Source: an uncultured Opitutaceae bacterium (GTDB lineage: Bacteria; Verrucomicrobiota; Verrucomicrobiia; Opitutales; Opitutaceae). From it: DNA of 64,000 nt. A program made the position numbers and the translations under genes. Each line of letters starts with the position of its first letter. Positions within the stretch are counted from its first letter, which is position 1. The stretch lies in assembly GCA_937889545.1 (NCBI GenBank), contig CALAOT010000006.1, positions 1 to 64,000 of the forward strand. Direction: 5' to 3'. The notes beneath the pieces were generated by a model. It was given only the letters and a program-made list of their open reading frames with translations, had not been told where the DNA came from and searched no databases. Below, piece by piece: positions 7,498 to 16,023 of the stretch.

Positions 7498-10131
7498 TCA
7501 GGGGACCCCATGGGGCTGGGTGAGCATGATGGATCTCTCCACGCCGGCGGAGGCGGGCAGTTCGACGGCCTCATTCTTCCCCGTCAAACCGTCAAGGTGG
7601 AGCATGACTTTCGCGAGGCCCCGGCCGGTGAGCCGTTTCATCTTCACAAGGGCGCTGCGGCCGTCGCCGGCGACGCGGACTTCGAGCCAGAGCGGGCCAA
7701 AGGGTGTGAGCACCCCGTTTAGGCGCGTGACCATGCCGGGGCCGGCCCACTCGCGCGGAAAGCCCTCGAGCAGGTGAAGCTCGCTGCCGCGGTCGAGCTC
7801 GATCAGGTGCGTGGTGAGCCGGATGAATTCGGCGCTGGCCCAGTTGTGCGGCATGTCGCCCACCTCGTCCGAACCCTGGCCAGCCGGCTTCTGTTCCTCG
7901 CGCCATACGCGCATCGGGCACGCGTGCTGGGCGAAGGCATAGAGCGTTTCGGCCGCCTCGCGGCCGCGGCCCTGCCACAACTGTGCGTGCCCGTAGAACG
8001 AGGCGAAATACGTCCAGAGGCCGGCCGTCATCCAACCGGTGTCGAAGACCATGCCCTCGACCTTGGTGGCGCGGAGCATGGCGAGCTGGCCTTCGACGAA
8101 CGGATCGTCCTTCGGGAAGACCTGGCCGGGGTAGACGGCATGGCAGAACGCCCACTGCCCTTTCTGGGGGACGTACCCCCTGGCATTGGCCATCATGGTC
8201 GGCACGTAGGCGTTGCCGTGCCCGTCCCTGAGCGTGTCGCGCGTGCAGGCCCGGCGGAAGGCCGCGAAGAAATCGTCATATTCCTTCTGCGCGGCGGAGG
8301 CGTCGGCCTCGTAGCCCAGCCAATGCGCGGCGGCGATGAAGGAATTCATGCCCGCGAGCGTCCAGTGGATGTTGCTGTATTCCGGATCCGCTTCGGCTCC
8401 TTGGTTGTCGATGCCGCCGTCGACGAAGCCGCCGTGCAGCAGCTTGTAATTCAGGGCATTCGGATCATCGGGAGCCTCGTCTCGCAAGCGCCGGATGGCG
8501 CCCATCGCGCGCTGGAGCGCGGGCCAGTGGAGGCTGAGCCAGTCCTTGTCCTGGGTGAGGAAAGCATGCCGGGTCGCGGCCCAGAGTGCGATGCCGTTTG
8601 CCTTCCAGAAGGTGGATGGGGTGGAGCCGGCACCTGCCACGAAGCTGCCGTCCGGATTCTGGAGTCCGAGCAGGTACTCGACGCCGCTGCGCGCATCGCG
8701 GGCGCGGCCGAGGATCGCCACCGATTCCAAGAGGAAGGAACCGTCCACCAGCCACAATCCGCGGTATATGGTCGGACCGACCTGGAAGGCGGGGCCGCCG
8801 ACCTTGAGTTCGCGGGCCTGCCAGATGTTGCGCACGCAGGAATTGAGGATTCCCTGAATGCCGCGGTCGGGCACCTCGATCGTCGTGTAGGGCAGGTCGA
8901 GTTCTTCCCACCACTGGACGGCAGTGGTGCGGAGCGCGCGGGCCTGGCCGGCATTCAGCGCGCCTGCCGGCCCGGAGGAATGCCGGTCCACTGTGAACAC
9001 CGCCTCCCGCGATCCGCCGGGCGGCAGCGTCACCGCCGGCATCTGGGCGGCGTATTCGCCTTCCGTCTCCGTGCGAGCCAGCGCCAGGGGGGCGGATCCC
9101 GAGATGCGTGTTCCGCCGCCCACGTCAATGCTGGGGCCGGCTTGATTCATGCTCACGGGATATACGCTTCGTATGCGCAGGACGGGCTGCAGCGTCGCCG
9201 CCACCGGGTTTGGATTCCTAAGCGTCATCAGCACCACCGCGCGGCGCGGCGGCTGGAGAATCGCCGGAAAGCTGGCGAGGGCGGAGCCATCCGCCCGGCC
9301 GGCGATGATCGCTTCGTCCGCCGGCACGGCGCCGGAGAAGGCCCATAGCGCGTTGATCGCAGCCTGGCGGTCGCGCGCCCCGGCCGGCGCGCTGGCGTAA
9401 ATGTCGATGACGCCGTCATGGTTCGCATCGTACGCCTCCAGCTTGTAGATCCCGGGTTGGTTCGCGCCAAAGTCCTTCACCGGATCCACGGTTCTCGTCT
9501 CGCCGCCCTCGGCGCTCAACACGAGGTGACGCTCGCCCGGCTCCTTGAAGCGCCCTTCGCACAGGCCGAAGACGACCGTGACCTTCGCGCCGGGAGCAAC
9601 GGCAAGCCGGAAGTGAATGGGCTTCCCGTTGTTGTCTATCGCGCCGTCGGCAAACGCAGGCGAGCATTCGCGCGCCGGCTTGGCCCAGCCATGAAACACA
9701 TACTGGGGCTCGACCCGGGACAGAAGCGGCGGCGCGACCGCCGCGCCGGGTCCGGGTGTGACGATGAACGTCTCCTCGCCCACTTCAACTCCGCCTGCGT
9801 CCCGCCACGTCTGGATGATCGGCGCCCTCGGGGAGACCATCGCCTGCCTGAGCCACTTTGTTCCGCCTGCGACGTCGGGCCTGAGCCAAATGCCGAAACT
9901 GCGCTCGCCCGATCTCCCATAGTCGAACAGCAACTGCCCCTCCTTGCCGACCAGCGCCTTGTCGGGATCGTCGGGCAGGCAGACCGAAGTCTGCCACCAC
10001 GGCGGCGAATAGCGAAAATCGACCGGACCGAGGGCAGGCTCGGCAGGAAGCTGTGCGCGAAGCCCGGACGGTGCTGAAGCCAGTGCGAGGGCACACAAGA
10101 GAGCCGTTGTGGTTGGCGCATTGGCCTTCAT
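7498..10131 (-). CDS. Large secreted six-hairpin glycosidase-like protein
   Basis: An 877-residue protein. The ATG at 10131 gives a clear signal peptide (MKANAPTTTALLCALALASA). The N-terminal half is beta-rich (about 30-470). The C-terminal half reads as an (alpha/alpha)6 toroid of the six-hairpin glycosidase superfamily: YLLGLQNPDGSF, FWKANGIALWAATRHAF, QRAMGAIRRLRDEAPDD, HWTLAGMNSFIAAAHWLG, and a C-terminal beta segment after EFIRLTTHLIELDRG. This matches the build of alpha-L-rhamnosidase- and GH95/GH63-like enzymes, but no GH family could be named. It probably acts on plant or microbial polysaccharide in the periplasm. It lies 34 bp downstream of the Nudix gene on the same strand. Confidence 0.75.
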   Translation of the reverse strand: MKANAPTTTALLCALALASAPSGLRAQLPAEPALGPVDFRYSPPWWQTSVCLPDDPDKALVGKEGQLLFDYGRSGERSFGIWLRPDVAGGTKWLRQAMVSPRAPIIQTWRDAGGVEVGEETFIVTPGPGAAVAPPLLSRVEPQYVFHGWAKPARECSPAFADGAIDNNGKPIHFRLAVAPGAKVTVVFGLCEGRFKEPGERHLVLSAEGGETRTVDPVKDFGANQPGIYKLEAYDANHDGVIDIYASAPAGARDRQAAINALWAFSGAVPADEAIIAGRADGSALASFPAILQPPRRAVVLMTLRNPNPVAATLQPVLRIRSVYPVSMNQAGPSIDVGGGTRISGSAPLALARTETEGEYAAQMPAVTLPPGGSREAVFTVDRHSSGPAGALNAGQARALRTTAVQWWEELDLPYTTIEVPDRGIQGILNSCVRNIWQARELKVGGPAFQVGPTIYRGLWLVDGSFLLESVAILGRARDARSGVEYLLGLQNPDGSFVAGAGSTPSTFWKANGIALWAATRHAFLTQDKDWLSLHWPALQRAMGAIRRLRDEAPDDPNALNYKLLHGGFVDGGIDNQGAEADPEYSNIHWTLAGMNSFIAAAHWLGYEADASAAQKEYDDFFAAFRRACTRDTLRDGHGNAYVPTMMANARGYVPQKGQWAFCHAVYPGQVFPKDDPFVEGQLAMLRATKVEGMVFDTGWMTAGLWTYFASFYGHAQLWQGRGREAAETLYAFAQHACPMRVWREEQKPAGQGSDEVGDMPHNWASAEFIRLTTHLIELDRGSELHLLEGFPREWAGPGMVTRLNGVLTPFGPLWLEVRVAGDGRSALVKMKRLTGRGLAKVMLHLDGLTGKNEAVELPASAGVERSIMLTQPHGVP

Positions 10132-10165
10132 TGGAGATAGGTCGCTTGAGGAGGTTTCCGCGTCT

Positions 10166-10657
10166 TCACTGCTTGCCGCGTTTGGCGCGGAAATACGCCT
10201 TCGTGTTCTTGTGGACCGATCCCGACCGCAACAGGTCCCTGCGGCTGAACCAGGCCAGGCTCCTGTGCTGGCTATCCAAGCGGAGGCGGGGGTCTTTTTT
10301 GACCCGAATCTCGAATGCGAGCACCACATAATGGGTGCTGAGGGCGCGCGACCTGCTGAACACGCTGTTCCTGTAGAAATGCTCGTGGACGCCCGCAAAT
10401 GCCGCCGTGGCGGGCCTGACTTCGATTCCTGTCTCCTGGCGCGCGATCCGCACCATGGCGTCCGGTATGCGCTCCCCCTTGAAGACGCGGCCCCCGGGGA
10501 CGAACCACTTGTCCTTAGCGGGCCGGTTCGAGCGATAGCCCAGCAATACCTCGCCCGCCCTGTTGAGGAATATCAAATCGATTGAAACGATGGGCGCCCA
10601 TCGGACGAGTGTCCTGAAGGCGGCCTTAGGGATCCTTCTTGGCATTGGATGTTTCAT
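10166..10657 (-). CDS. Nudix hydrolase, GDP-mannose mannosyl hydrolase-like
   Basis: A 163-residue Nudix protein. The Nudix box region reads GGRVFKGERIPDAMVRIAR followed by QETG. The central glutamates of the standard REUxEE are changed, as in the GDP-mannose mannosyl hydrolase subgroup, which retains configuration differently from other Nudix enzymes. The N-terminus FRTLVRWAPIVSIDLIF and LLGYRSNRPAKDKWFVPGG are also typical of that subgroup. ATG 10657 is chosen because the longer frame to 10792 adds residues unlike the family. Expected activity is hydrolysis of a GDP-sugar to GDP and the free sugar. It is upstream of the glycosidase-like gene. Confidence 0.8.
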   Translation of the reverse strand: MKHPMPRRIPKAAFRTLVRWAPIVSIDLIFLNRAGEVLLGYRSNRPAKDKWFVPGGRVFKGERIPDAMVRIARQETGIEVRPATAAFAGVHEHFYRNSVFSRSRALSTHYVVLAFEIRVKKDPRLRLDSQHRSLAWFSRRDLLRSGSVHKNTKAYFRAKRGKQ

Positions 10658-10886
10658 TGGGGTCTGGTCGGCGTGTGGCTTCTTCTGGCGGATGGGCTTG
10701 GGATGGCTGGCACTGCACGGCGATGGGTGGAGGCCGGGCGGCACTGGATTCAAGAATACTGCCACAGCGCGTGCACGCCGAAAGCTGCGCACAGGGTCAC
10801 GATCTGCGTTCCGTCCGGGGCGCCCGCGGGCCCGCCCTCTTTGTGGCGGCGCGAATCCCGTGGGCCCGACCCGCGGCCATGGTGGC

Positions 10887-11756
10887 TCAAGGGGCGCCCG
10901 CCGGCTTCAGGAAGCCCCGGTCATTCAGCCAATCGGCCATCCGATCCGGCCAATGCTTCACCGCCGCGAAGCTCGATCGGCCGCCCATGTTGAAGGCGTG
11001 CTTTCCCTTGGCGATGAAATGGGCCTCAACCGAAATCTTGGCTTCGCGGAACCTCTCGAGAAGGGCCAATGTGACCGCATCGCAGCCGTACTCGTCATCG
11101 TTCGCGCAGATCAGGAAGGCGGGGGGCGTGTCAGCCGGGATGACCCTCGGGATGAGATCCGTCCCGCCGGGATAGACCATCATCAGAAAATTCGGGCGGC
11201 CGTTTAGCCGGTCGACCGGGTCCGCCGCCTTCGGATCGCCGTCACCTTTGTCGAACGCGACCATCATCACCACGGCGCCTCCGGCCGAGAACCCGAGAAT
11301 CCCGACGCGGCTCGGGTCGATGTTGAATTCGCCTGCCCTGCTCCTGACAAGCCGGAGCGCGCGGTGGGCGTCCTGGCGAACATGGTCTGGGGTGTACGGC
11401 GATCCCGCCTCGCCGGGAAGCCGGTACTTGAGGGCGAAGGCCGCGACTCCGAGGCTGTTCAGGTATTCGGCGGCCTGCTTCCCTTCCGCGTTGAAGACGA
11501 GCTCGCGGAAGCCTCCTCCGGGCGCGACAACGACGGCGCAGCCGTTCGCCTTTTCCCTGGGCGGCAGGAACACGGTGACCGAGGGGTTGTGGATGTTGCG
11601 CACCCAGTAGTCCCTTGCCTGTTCCGGCTCGTTCCTGCGGGCCTCAAAACCGGGGGCCCCGTCCTGCCAGAGGTGGATCACCTGGGGCGCGGGCCCGGCG
11701 AGAGCCAGGGTGGGGATGACGAGCGTGGCGAGGGCACGGTATTTTGGTATGCGCAT
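10887..11756 (-). CDS. Secreted alpha/beta-hydrolase, acetyl-esterase-like
   Basis: A 289-residue protein with a signal peptide (YRALATLVIPTLALAG) and an alpha/beta-hydrolase fold of the carbohydrate-esterase/xylanase-associated type. Visible marks are the oxyanion APGGGFRELVF, the nucleophile GFSAGG, the acid in ICANDDEYG and the histidine in KGKHAFNMGG. Such enzymes remove acetyl groups from plant polysaccharides, which fits the nearby polysaccharide genes; the substrate is an inference. ATG 11756 is used because residues upstream to 11903 are low-complexity and precede the signal peptide. Confidence 0.85.
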   Translation of the reverse strand: MRIPKYRALATLVIPTLALAGPAPQVIHLWQDGAPGFEARRNEPEQARDYWVRNIHNPSVTVFLPPREKANGCAVVVAPGGGFRELVFNAEGKQAAEYLNSLGVAAFALKYRLPGEAGSPYTPDHVRQDAHRALRLVRSRAGEFNIDPSRVGILGFSAGGAVVMMVAFDKGDGDPKAADPVDRLNGRPNFLMMVYPGGTDLIPRVIPADTPPAFLICANDDEYGCDAVTLALLERFREAKISVEAHFIAKGKHAFNMGGRSSFAAVKHWPDRMADWLNDRGFLKPAGAP

Positions 11757-11923
11757 GGCGAAGGCGGCGGGGATGCAGGGCGGTCTTGCTCTCGGATCTG
11801 CAGGGGTATTCCTGGCGGGGCATGGGTCGGGCGCGCCAGAATCTCCGGAGGCTCCTCCCCATGGGCCGATGGCAGCCTCGCCCGAATGGCGCGGCGGTGG
11901 CAATCCTTATCATCGCGTCGTGA

Positions 11924-11953
11924 ATGGATATCCATGAACAGGATACGATGTTC
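11924..11953. promoter_or_regulatory. Two adjacent palindromes, candidate operator
   Basis: ATGGATATCCAT (12-bp perfect palindrome) abuts GAACA-ggatacga-TGTTC (5-bp inverted repeat with 8-bp spacer). Paired dyads in a divergent promoter region suggest regulator binding. The regulator is unknown. Confidence 0.3.
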
Positions 11954-12114
11954 CCTGTGGCTTCGCCCGGGCCGGAGAACCTCGGTCGCCGCCAGTCCCC
12001 GGAAGTGCCCCGGTTGGCTGGGGGCCCCGGTTGGTCCCTCCCGGGTTCGCGCCGGGGGTTTGCCGTCTTCCGGCGGCGTCGGGCGCCGCGGCGCGTAGGC
12101 CCTGCCTCCGCCAT

Positions 12115-12142
12115 GGATGGACAACCGGCGCCAACCGTATCA
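12115..12142. repeat. Degenerate intergenic repeat, copy 1
   Basis: This stretch starts GGATGGACAACCG and ends GTATCA. It matches 14852-14879 at all but about five of 28 positions, and both copies are followed by an ACCATC-GG segment. Both lie upstream of plus-strand genes. Function unknown. Confidence 0.4.
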
Positions 12143-12201
12143 ACTTGGGTGAACCATCGGGCCGGCCGTTAGGGCGGCCGAAACGATGGGGCCAATCACC
12201 C

Positions 12202-12474
12202 ATGCCCACCGCAATCATCCTCCTCAAGAACGACCCCAAGAAGATCACAGGCACGGCCGAGAAGCTCCTGGAAATCCCCGCCGTGACCGACGTGTACTCC
12301 ATTTCCGGGAGGTACGACCTCCTGGTGATGATCAAGTGCGACTCGATCGAGATGATCGAGAGCGTGGTCACGGATCACCTGCTGAAGACCGACGGCATCG
12401 TCGACAGCGAGACGATGTTTGCCTTCAAGAGCTACGACAAGAGGGAGGGTGGGAAGGCGATAGACGTCGACTGA
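12202..12474 (+). CDS. Stand-alone Lrp/AsnC-type ligand-binding (RAM) domain protein
   Basis: A 90-residue protein that is only the RAM (ACT-like) effector domain of Lrp/AsnC regulators: MPTAIILLKNDPKKI, then VYSISGRYDLLVMIKC and a C-terminal TMFAFKSYDKREG. There is no DNA-binding helix-turn-helix. Such single-domain proteins bind amino acids or similar small ligands as ring-shaped oligomers, and may modulate full-length Lrp proteins or enzymes. The ATG at 12202 is the only start that leaves the domain clean. The next gene is 224 bp away. Confidence 0.85.
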   Translation: MPTAIILLKNDPKKITGTAEKLLEIPAVTDVYSISGRYDLLVMIKCDSIEMIESVVTDHLLKTDGIVDSETMFAFKSYDKREGGKAIDVD

Positions 12475-12698
12475 GCCGGCCTCATGGGGGGGCGCCCCGA
12501 GGAGCGGATGGGCGGCCGGCGGAGGCCCCGCGGGCGCGGGGTCCGGGAATAAGGGCCGCGCCGGGGAGGGCGGGCCGCGTTCCGGACGGCCATGCTCGCG
12601 AAACGTTGCCAAACGGGCTCCGGTTGTCTCGAATCCGGATTGTATCTCACGGCGGGCCTGTTTGCGCGTTCCCCGCGGCTGACGCTCTTCCCGACTCG

Positions 12699-14330
12699 AT
12701 GGCCACAACTCCCTCAGACTCGCTCCCGAGCGGCGACGCGCTCGATTCGATCATCCTTCGGGTCCTGATGGACAACCTCCCGGACCATATCTACTTCAAG
12801 GACCGGGAAAGCCGCATCGTCCGGAACAACGCGGGCCACGCCAGGGCCCTGGGCGCCCCTTCCCCCGAGGCCTGCGTCGGAAAGACCGACAGCGATTTCT
12901 TCACGGAGGAGCACGCATCGCGCGCGCTCGCCGACGAACGGCGGATCATGGAGACGGGCGTCCCGATGATCGCAATGCTGGAGCACATCACGCGGCTCGA
13001 CGGGAGCGTCTTCTGGGGCTCGGCCACGAAGCTGCCGTGGCGCGACTCCTCCGGCCGGATCATAGGCACGTTTGGAATCACCCGCGACGTGACCAAGCTG
13101 AAGCGCGCGGAGGATGAGCTTACCGACGAGCGGAACCTGCTGCGCACGATCATCGACCACCTCCCCAGCCGCGTCTTCGTCAAGGACGCCGGCTGCCGGT
13201 ATGTCCTCAACAACAGAGCCCACCTGGAGTCGCTGGGCATAGCGAGCCAGCAGGACACCCTGGGGCGCACCACCAGCGACTTCTATCCGGGCGCCCGCGG
13301 GCAGCAGGCCCGCGAGGACGATCAGCAGGTCCTCGGCGGGGGCCCCCCGATCCTGAGCACCGAGAGGTCCGATTTCGGGGACCAGGGCAATGTCCACTGG
13401 TCGCTCACGACCAAGGTCCCCCTGCGTGACGCCCACGGGAGGATCACGGGGATCGTCGGGATAAGCCACGACATCACCCGGCGCAAACTCGCGGAGGAGG
13501 AGCTTAAGCGCCACACGGCGGCGATGGAGGCCGACGTGAGGATGGCCTGCCGGGTCCAGGAGGCCTTCCTTCCCCGCACGTATCCCATCTTCCCCCGCGG
13601 CGTGCCGCCCGAGGCGAGCACGCTCCGGTTCGCGCACCGCTATATCCTGGCGACGACCCTCGGCGGCGACTTTGCGCACATCCTTCCGCTCTCCGACTCG
13701 CGCTGCGGCGTGCTGATCTGCGACGTCATGGGTCACGGTGTCCGGGCCGGGCTGCTGACCGCCCTCATCCGCGGGGTCGTCGAGGAGCTCGAGGAGCGCG
13801 CCTCGGATCCGGCCCACGTGATCGCCGAGATCAACCGGGGCCTGACGCCCATCAGGGAGCAGACCGGCGAGCTCGTGTTCGCCACGGCATGCTATGCCGT
13901 GATCGACACCGATTCCGGGACCCTGTCCCACTCCAACGCCGGGCATCCGTGGCCCCTGGTGCGGCGCGGCTCCTCCCGCGCCGTGGAGGCATTGGTGAGC
14001 CCGGATCCCGAGCCGGCGGCGGGCCTGGTCGAGAATTTCGGCTACACGAGCTCGACGACCCCGTTCGAGCCCGGCGATTGCCTCCTGCTGTACACCGACG
14101 GCCTGTTCGAGGCGAGCAACGCCGAGAGCGTGATGTACGGCGAGGCGAGGCTGAGGGAGTTTGTCGGCAGGGACTTTGATGTGCCCGGCGCGGTCTTGAT
14201 AGACCGGCTGATCGGCGACATCCGCGTCTTCACCGGGCGGAGCGAGTTCGAGGACGACATCTGCGCCCTCGCGGTCGAATCGACGGGGAGCGCGTGCGCG
14301 CTTCGTCCGGCGGCAACCTACGAGATCTAG
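12699..14330 (+). CDS. PAS-PAS-SpoIIE-type PP2C phosphatase
   Basis: A 543-residue cytoplasmic signalling protein. Two PAS domains in tandem (about residues 17-135 and 140-265) each start with a similar phrase (LMDNLPDHIYFKDRESRIV and IIDHLPSRVFVKDAGCRYV) and end with a PAC motif (GTFGITRDVTKLKRAE, GIVGISHDITRRKLAE). A short helix leads to a SpoIIE/RsbU phosphatase (about 290-530) with metal-site motifs LGGDFAHI, DVMGHGVRAGL, LLYTDGLFEA and DDICALAV. Such enzymes dephosphorylate anti-anti-sigma factors in partner-switching pathways in response to the PAS signal. No RsbV/RsbW partner is in the window. Confidence 0.9.
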   Translation: MATTPSDSLPSGDALDSIILRVLMDNLPDHIYFKDRESRIVRNNAGHARALGAPSPEACVGKTDSDFFTEEHASRALADERRIMETGVPMIAMLEHITRLDGSVFWGSATKLPWRDSSGRIIGTFGITRDVTKLKRAEDELTDERNLLRTIIDHLPSRVFVKDAGCRYVLNNRAHLESLGIASQQDTLGRTTSDFYPGARGQQAREDDQQVLGGGPPILSTERSDFGDQGNVHWSLTTKVPLRDAHGRITGIVGISHDITRRKLAEEELKRHTAAMEADVRMACRVQEAFLPRTYPIFPRGVPPEASTLRFAHRYILATTLGGDFAHILPLSDSRCGVLICDVMGHGVRAGLLTALIRGVVEELEERASDPAHVIAEINRGLTPIREQTGELVFATACYAVIDTDSGTLSHSNAGHPWPLVRRGSSRAVEALVSPDPEPAAGLVENFGYTSSTTPFEPGDCLLLYTDGLFEASNAESVMYGEARLREFVGRDFDVPGAVLIDRLIGDIRVFTGRSEFEDDICALAVESTGSACALRPAATYEI

Positions 14331-14409
14331 GCGGCCGGGAGCGGGAGGGGACCCGCGGGTCCTTGGATACTGAGCCGCCCAAAGGAAAGGCGCCGCCATG
14401 CCCTGCCGC

Positions 14410-14646
14410 TTACGGCCTGGCGTGCGATCCGTCGCAGAAGGCCCCGTTCTTCGAATGCTTGCAGCCGCACCAGGCGACCTTCTTCGCCTGGGCGATCTCG
14501 GTCTTCACCGGGGCAAATGCCGTGCCCTTGTGTGAGCCGTCGCAAAACGGCTGGCTCTTGGAACCGCCGCAGGCGCACCAGTAATAAGTGCCGGGCGCCA
14601 TATCCATAACATACGGGAATTTCTGGGGGGATGTGGGGTTGCTCAT
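14410..14646 (-). CDS. CDGSH iron-sulfur domain protein
   Basis: A 78-residue protein with two CDGSH-type motifs: CACGGSKSQPFCDGSH and CGCKHSKNGAFCDGSH. Each supplies three cysteines and one histidine for a [2Fe-2S] cluster, the type-3 (MiNT-like) arrangement. Role in redox or iron-sulfur handling is likely but undefined. ATG 14646 gives the compact form; an in-frame start at 14730 would add unconserved residues. It converges on the phosphatase gene. Confidence 0.9.
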   Translation of the reverse strand: MSNPTSPQKFPYVMDMAPGTYYWCACGGSKSQPFCDGSHKGTAFAPVKTEIAQAKKVAWCGCKHSKNGAFCDGSHARP

Positions 14647-14985
14647 GATATCTTGCAGGTGCGAGGCATCGGATGATGGCTTCACCCGCGGAGCATACGC
14701 CGGGATGGAGGGGCTGCCACCACGAAACACGGCAGTGGGCTTGGGGAGCAGGAATGTCGCATCAAATGAACAGCCAACATCTTGCTGTCCCGGTGGTGTT
14801 TCCGGAGCGGGGGCCGATGCTCAATGCGGCCCGGGGCCTTCCATTCACCAAGGATGGACAACCGACCTCCACTGTATCATCCACAACGGACCATCCGGAC
14901 AGGCTCGCAGTGCGGCTCGAATATCCGGAGCCGGCCGCTTGCGGCGGACGGTTGCAGTGATTCATTCCCTAACGCCCTCCTTTTT
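14647..14985. other. Intergenic region, 339 bp
   Basis: Divergent gap between the CDGSH gene and ppk2. No credible gene. It holds the second copy of the degenerate repeat (14852-14879). No clear promoter consensus was found. Confidence 0.4.
14852..14879. repeat. Degenerate intergenic repeat, copy 2
   Basis: Second copy of the sequence at 12115-12142 (GGATGGACAACCG...GTATCA), 107 bp upstream of ppk2. Confidence 0.4.
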
Positions 14986-15915
14986 ATGCCCTCAGACGAC
15001 TTAAACAGCGAAAGCAAGCTCATCAAACGCGTCCACCGCGAGCTCATCGACGACTACGACGAGGAGCTCGAAATGGAGCGCGACGACTGGGAGAAGCTCT
15101 CGCCCGACTCGCCTTTGCGTCCGTTGAAGCACGACTCGGACCTCGAGACGCGCAACCACTATTTCAAGGAGCTCTTCCGGCTGCAGGGGGAGCTGGTGAA
15201 GATGCACGACTGGGTCGTTGAATCGGGCCACCGCCTGGTGATCGTCTGCGAGGGGCGCGATGCGGCCGGCAAGGGCGGCGTCATCAAGCGCATCACGCAG
15301 CGCCTGAACCCCCGCGTGGCCCGGGTGGCGGCCCTGCCCGCGCCCTCAAACCGTGAAAAGACCCAGTGGTATTTCCAGCGGTATGTCGCGCACCTGCCGG
15401 CCGCGGGCGAGATCGTGCTCTTCGACCGCAGCTGGTACAACCGCGCCGGCGTGGAGCGCGTGATGGGCTTCTGCACGGACGCCGAATACGAGGAGTTCTT
15501 CCGCTCGGTGCCCGAATTCGAGAAAATGCTCATCCGTTCCGGGATCCAGCTGGTCAAGTACTGGTTCTCCATCCCGGACGAGGAGCAGGAGTTTCGCTTC
15601 CGCTGCCGGATCAACGATCCGCTGAAGCAGTGGAAGCTCAGCCCGATGGATCTCGAGTCGCGCAAGCGCTGGGAGCTCTACACCAAGGCCAAGGAGGTCA
15701 TGTTCGAGCGCACGCACCTGCCCGAGTCGCCGTGGTGGGTTGTCCAGGGCTCGGACAAGAAGAAGGCGCGGCTCAACTGCATCCACCACCTGCTTTCCCT
15801 GGTGAAATACACCGCGGTCAAGCACGAGCTGCTCACGCTGCCGCCGCGCGTCCACCACCCGGACTACCGGCGCGAGCCGATACGGCCGGAGATGATCATT
15901 CCGCAAATCTACTGA
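14986..15915 (+). CDS. ppk2: Polyphosphate kinase 2
   Basis: A 309-residue PPK2. The Walker A-like GRDAAGKGG (about 90-98), the Walker B LFDRSWYNRAG (Asp about 147) and lid-region DDPLKQWKLSPMDLESRKRW-like residues are all present. The N-terminal region before about residue 55 is charged and acidic. PPK2 enzymes use polyphosphate to phosphorylate nucleoside mono- or diphosphates (or the reverse). Which subclass (NDP or NMP specific) is not decided here. The ATG at 14986 begins a short leader before the conserved core. It converges on the EF-G-like gene. Confidence 0.93.
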   Translation: MPSDDLNSESKLIKRVHRELIDDYDEELEMERDDWEKLSPDSPLRPLKHDSDLETRNHYFKELFRLQGELVKMHDWVVESGHRLVIVCEGRDAAGKGGVIKRITQRLNPRVARVAALPAPSNREKTQWYFQRYVAHLPAAGEIVLFDRSWYNRAGVERVMGFCTDAEYEEFFRSVPEFEKMLIRSGIQLVKYWFSIPDEEQEFRFRCRINDPLKQWKLSPMDLESRKRWELYTKAKEVMFERTHLPESPWWVVQGSDKKKARLNCIHHLLSLVKYTAVKHELLTLPPRVHHPDYRREPIRPEMIIPQIY

Positions 15916-15978
15916 GCGGCCGGCGGGGCGGCTCCGTTTGCCTGCGCGGCGCCTTCCCCGCATCCGGCGCGTGCGTTG

Positions 15979-15990
15979 GTCGGCGCCGAC
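15979..15990. terminator. Palindrome between convergent ppk2 and EF-G-like genes
   Basis: GTCGGCGCCGAC is a perfect 12-bp palindrome in the 108-bp gap where the two genes converge. It may end transcription from both sides, though no T-run follows. Confidence 0.3.
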
Positions 15991-16023
15991 ACCGGCCGGG
16001 CCCGTCCCGCCGGCACCGGAGCG

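Larger units (their letters stand above)
11757..12201. other. Divergent intergenic region, 445 bp, with palindromes
   Basis: No convincing gene. It separates the minus-strand esterase from the plus-strand RAM-domain gene, so it should hold both promoters. It contains the perfect 12-bp palindrome ATGGATATCCAT (11924-11935), immediately followed by GAACA-N8-TGTTC (11936-11953), and one copy of a degenerate 28-bp sequence (12115-12142) also present at 14852-14879. Confidence 0.5.
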
